Of a stretch of DNA of 18,371 bases, positions 17,038-18,371 are shown piece after piece. How positions within the stretch are numbered: position 1 is the first letter of the stretch; each line of letters opens with the position of its first letter. The position numbers and the translations under genes were made by a program. A model generated the notes under the pieces. That model had not been told where the DNA came from and did no database searches. It saw nothing but the letters and a program-made list of their open reading frames with translations. Origin of the DNA: Flavobacterium psychrophilum (lineage in GTDB: Bacteria > Bacteroidota > Bacteroidia > Flavobacteriales > Flavobacteriaceae); assembly GCA_945897545.1 (NCBI GenBank), contig CAMDGJ010000030.1, forward strand, positions 1-18,371, given 5' to 3'.

Positions 17038-17315
17038 ATCAAAATAAAAGACTTCAATAAAACTTTAGGATATTTTATTATAGAAAATCAAAATGATTTT
17101 CAATATTTTTCAGGCGAGTTGTACCGTATTTTTAATTCAATTCGATAGGTGGAAAAGGGGTAAGTTATAAAGTAAACAAAGCGGGATTACTTGATAGTAT
17201 TGGAGCAGTAGACGAAAAAAATATACTTGATAGAGTTCCTTTCTTTTGTGGAAGCTATACTAGGGTCGATAAAAAGGAAGAATTTAGGTATAAGGCTAAA
17301 TACAGTAAATATTAG
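17038..17315 (+). pseudogene. Frameshifted remnant of an unrecognised protein gene
   Basis: One frame reads KDFNKTLGYFIIENQNDFQY and on through GELYRIFNSI to a TAG at 17146-17148. The next frame continues from the same FNSI segment into GGKGVSYKVNKAGLLDSIGA, VDEKNILDRVPFFCGSYTRV and KYSKY, then a stop at 17313-17315. Loss of one base around 17131-17147 would explain the switch. A third frame just upstream (LELERQYSFPDKNTKIFTIK, from 16979) may be a further piece. The composition is protein-like, but there is no plausible start, and the family was not recognised. Confidence 0.4.
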
Positions 17316-17364
17316 CCGTTTGGTGTAATTAGTTTTCATGGCTAATTGGTAGCAATTTGTCACA

Positions 17365-17410
17365 CTGAGCTTGTCGAAGTGTCCCTTTTTTAAGTCTTCG
17401 ACAAGCTCAG
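17365..17410. repeat. Perfect 15-bp inverted repeat, REP-like
   Basis: CTGAGCTTGTCGAAG (17365-17379) and its exact complement CTTCGACAAGCTCAG (17396-17410) flank a 16-nt spacer containing a T6 run. The arms are more GC-rich than the surroundings. Sequences of this kind (TTCGACAAGCTCAG) recur between genes in many bacterial genomes; from this window alone only one copy is visible. It could fold into a strong hairpin and protect or end transcripts. Confidence 0.85.
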
Positions 17411-17658
17411 ACAGACATTTGAGTTCAAATTGACTATAAATTGTAATCGAAATGAGTCATTATTGACAGATTTCATTAATTGCACCCAAAGAGTTAAATA
17501 TATTATTTACTGTATTTGCAGCGAAAAAAGGATTATCCATCATTTGACGGTCTTATTCTCGATATACGAAATGCAAATAGTCGATTTCTTATTGATTGAT
17601 GCAAAATTTCATAGACCAATTATAGGAACAATGACCTGCTTGCCATTTTAATGGGTGT

Positions 17659-17725
17659 TAGTTTAACATCTATGCGTTAAGAGCTTAGGACAAGTAGTTT
17701 AACTAGTACAACGACATTATAATTG
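17659..17725 (+). promoter_or_regulatory. Promoter-like segment before the gapN-like gene
   Basis: TATAATTG (17718-17725) is one mismatch from the TAnnTTTG -7 box and lies 32 nt before the ATG. Upstream are two 9-bp direct copies of TAGTTTAAC (17659-17667 and 17695-17703), the second inside the palindrome TAGTTTAACTA. They could be a regulator site, unrelated to the rhamnose operator. Confidence 0.35.
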
Positions 17726-17757
17726 TCAACATTTAAATTAAAACATAATATAGTATA

Positions 17758-18371
17758 ATGAATACAATACCTCAAGAATTTCAAATAGACTCATTGCTTA
17801 TTCAAGACACTTATCTAGTGAATGGTGAATTAAAAAAGTGGACAGGAGAAACAACATCAGTATATTCAACAATATCATCTGATGAAAAATACAAGCCTAC
17901 TTTACTGGGAACCATTCCTTTGATGGGAGAAAAAGAAGCTTTGGAAGCGTTAGATGCTGCGGATATAGCCTATAATAATGGCCAAGGATTGTGGCCTACG
18001 ATGAGAGTGGTTGATCGCATCAAGTGTATGGATAACTTTGTCACACAAATGAAAGCGACCCGAAGTGAAGTGGTTAAACTTTTGATGTGGGAAATAGGAA
18101 AAACATTGGGTGATTCTGAAAAAGAATTTGATAGAACCGTAGAATATATTTATGATACTATAGAAAATTACAAAGAATTGAACAGTCGTAGTGCTCATTT
18201 TTCAAAAGTACAAGGTATTAATGCCATGGTAAGAAGAGGACCATTAGGTGTTGTTTTGTGCCTCGGCCCGTACAATTATCCTTTGAATGAGACATTTTCT
18301 TTGTTGATTCCTGCATTAATAATGGGGAATCCCGTGATTTTCAAACCAGCTAAACACGGAGTTTTACTGAT
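17758..18371 (+). CDS. gapN: NADP-dependent glyceraldehyde-3-phosphate dehydrogenase-like aldehyde dehydrogenase, N-terminal part
   Basis: The frame is open from an ATG at 17758 for 204 codons to the right edge, so the catalytic Cys and Glu are not visible. The visible part is the N-terminal NAD(P)-binding half of an aldehyde dehydrogenase: [42 protein letters not shown], then [20 protein letters not shown] and [20 protein letters not shown]. The GPYNYPLNE and FKPAKHG segments match the GapN-type (non-phosphorylating glyceraldehyde-3-phosphate dehydrogenase) branch. That enzyme makes 3-phosphoglycerate and NADPH and could handle triose phosphate derived from rhamnose. It is separated from lutC by 782 bases and lacks the shared operator, so membership in the rhamnose regulon is unproven. 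Another aldehyde substrate remains possible. Confidence 0.85.
   Translation, partial: MNTIPQEFQIDSLLIQDTYLVNGELKKWTGETTSVYSTISSDEKYKPTLLGTIPLMGEKEALEALDAADIAYNNGQGLWPTMRVVDRIKCMDNFVTQMKATRSEVVKLLMWEIGKTLGDSEKEFDRTVEYIYDTIENYKELNSRSAHFSKVQGINAMVRRGPLGVVLCLGPYNYPLNETFSLLIPALIMGNPVIFKPAKHGVLL

Larger units (their letters stand above)
16976..17757. other. Gene-poor region between lutC and the gapN-like gene
   Basis: This 782-base stretch has no intact gene that can be supported. It contains a decayed coding remnant (17038-17315), a perfect 15-bp inverted repeat (17365-17410), a 73-codon open frame at 17430-17651 of unconvincing composition, and a promoter-like segment before 17758. No clear terminator follows lutC; a 5-bp GAAAG/CTTTC pair near 16987 lacks a T-run. 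Confidence 0.6.

Noticed and set aside
17430..17651. 73-codon plus-strand open frame beginning MTINCNRNES
   Set aside because: No family features or initiation context, unusual Cys/Ile/His composition, and another frame across the same bases looks more protein-like. It lies in a decaying region.

Overview
The window looks like the chromosome of a member of the Bacteroidota, most probably a flavobacterium. It is AT-rich, has a SusC/SusD outer-membrane pair, starts genes after A-rich leaders rather than clear Shine-Dalgarno sites, and has promoter-like boxes close to the Bacteroidota TTTG / TAnnTTTG pattern. No rRNA, tRNA, CRISPR array or intact insertion sequence was seen.

The left part (1-7645) is on the minus strand. 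In transcription order it holds a GntR/LacI-type regulator, a 763-base gap that carries an operator and a long leader, a SusC-like TonB-dependent transporter, its SusD-like lipoprotein, and the first 194 codons of a secreted type I sulfatase that runs off the left edge. This is the glycan-capture end of a polysaccharide utilisation locus. The middle and right part (8064-16975) is on the plus strand: the L-rhamnose/H+ symporter RhaT, a fused L-rhamnulose-1-phosphate aldolase/L-lactaldehyde dehydrogenase (RhaEW), L-rhamnose isomerase (RhaI), a rhamnulokinase broken by one -1 frameshift (RhaB), and the lactate-oxidising LutABC set. Together these form a complete route: rhamnose is imported, isomerised, phosphorylated and cleaved to dihydroxyacetone phosphate and L-lactaldehyde; the aldehyde is oxidised to L-lactate, and LutABC takes lactate to pyruvate. 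The SusCD-sulfatase block beside it suggests, as an inference, that the natural substrate is a sulfated rhamnose-containing glycan such as ulvan.

The most informative regulatory signal is an identical 15-bp sequence (GGATAGTACAGGATA) present once before susC and once before rhaT, on opposite strands, each exactly 20 nt upstream of a TAnnTTTG-like box. It ties outer-membrane capture and cytoplasmic catabolism into one regulon, probably controlled by the GntR/LacI-type protein encoded between them.

After lutC there is a 782-base gene-poor stretch with a decayed reading frame, a perfect 15-bp inverted repeat (CTGAGCTTGTCGAAG), and a promoter-like segment. It is followed by the first 204 codons of a GapN-like NADP-dependent aldehyde dehydrogenase that runs off the right edge.
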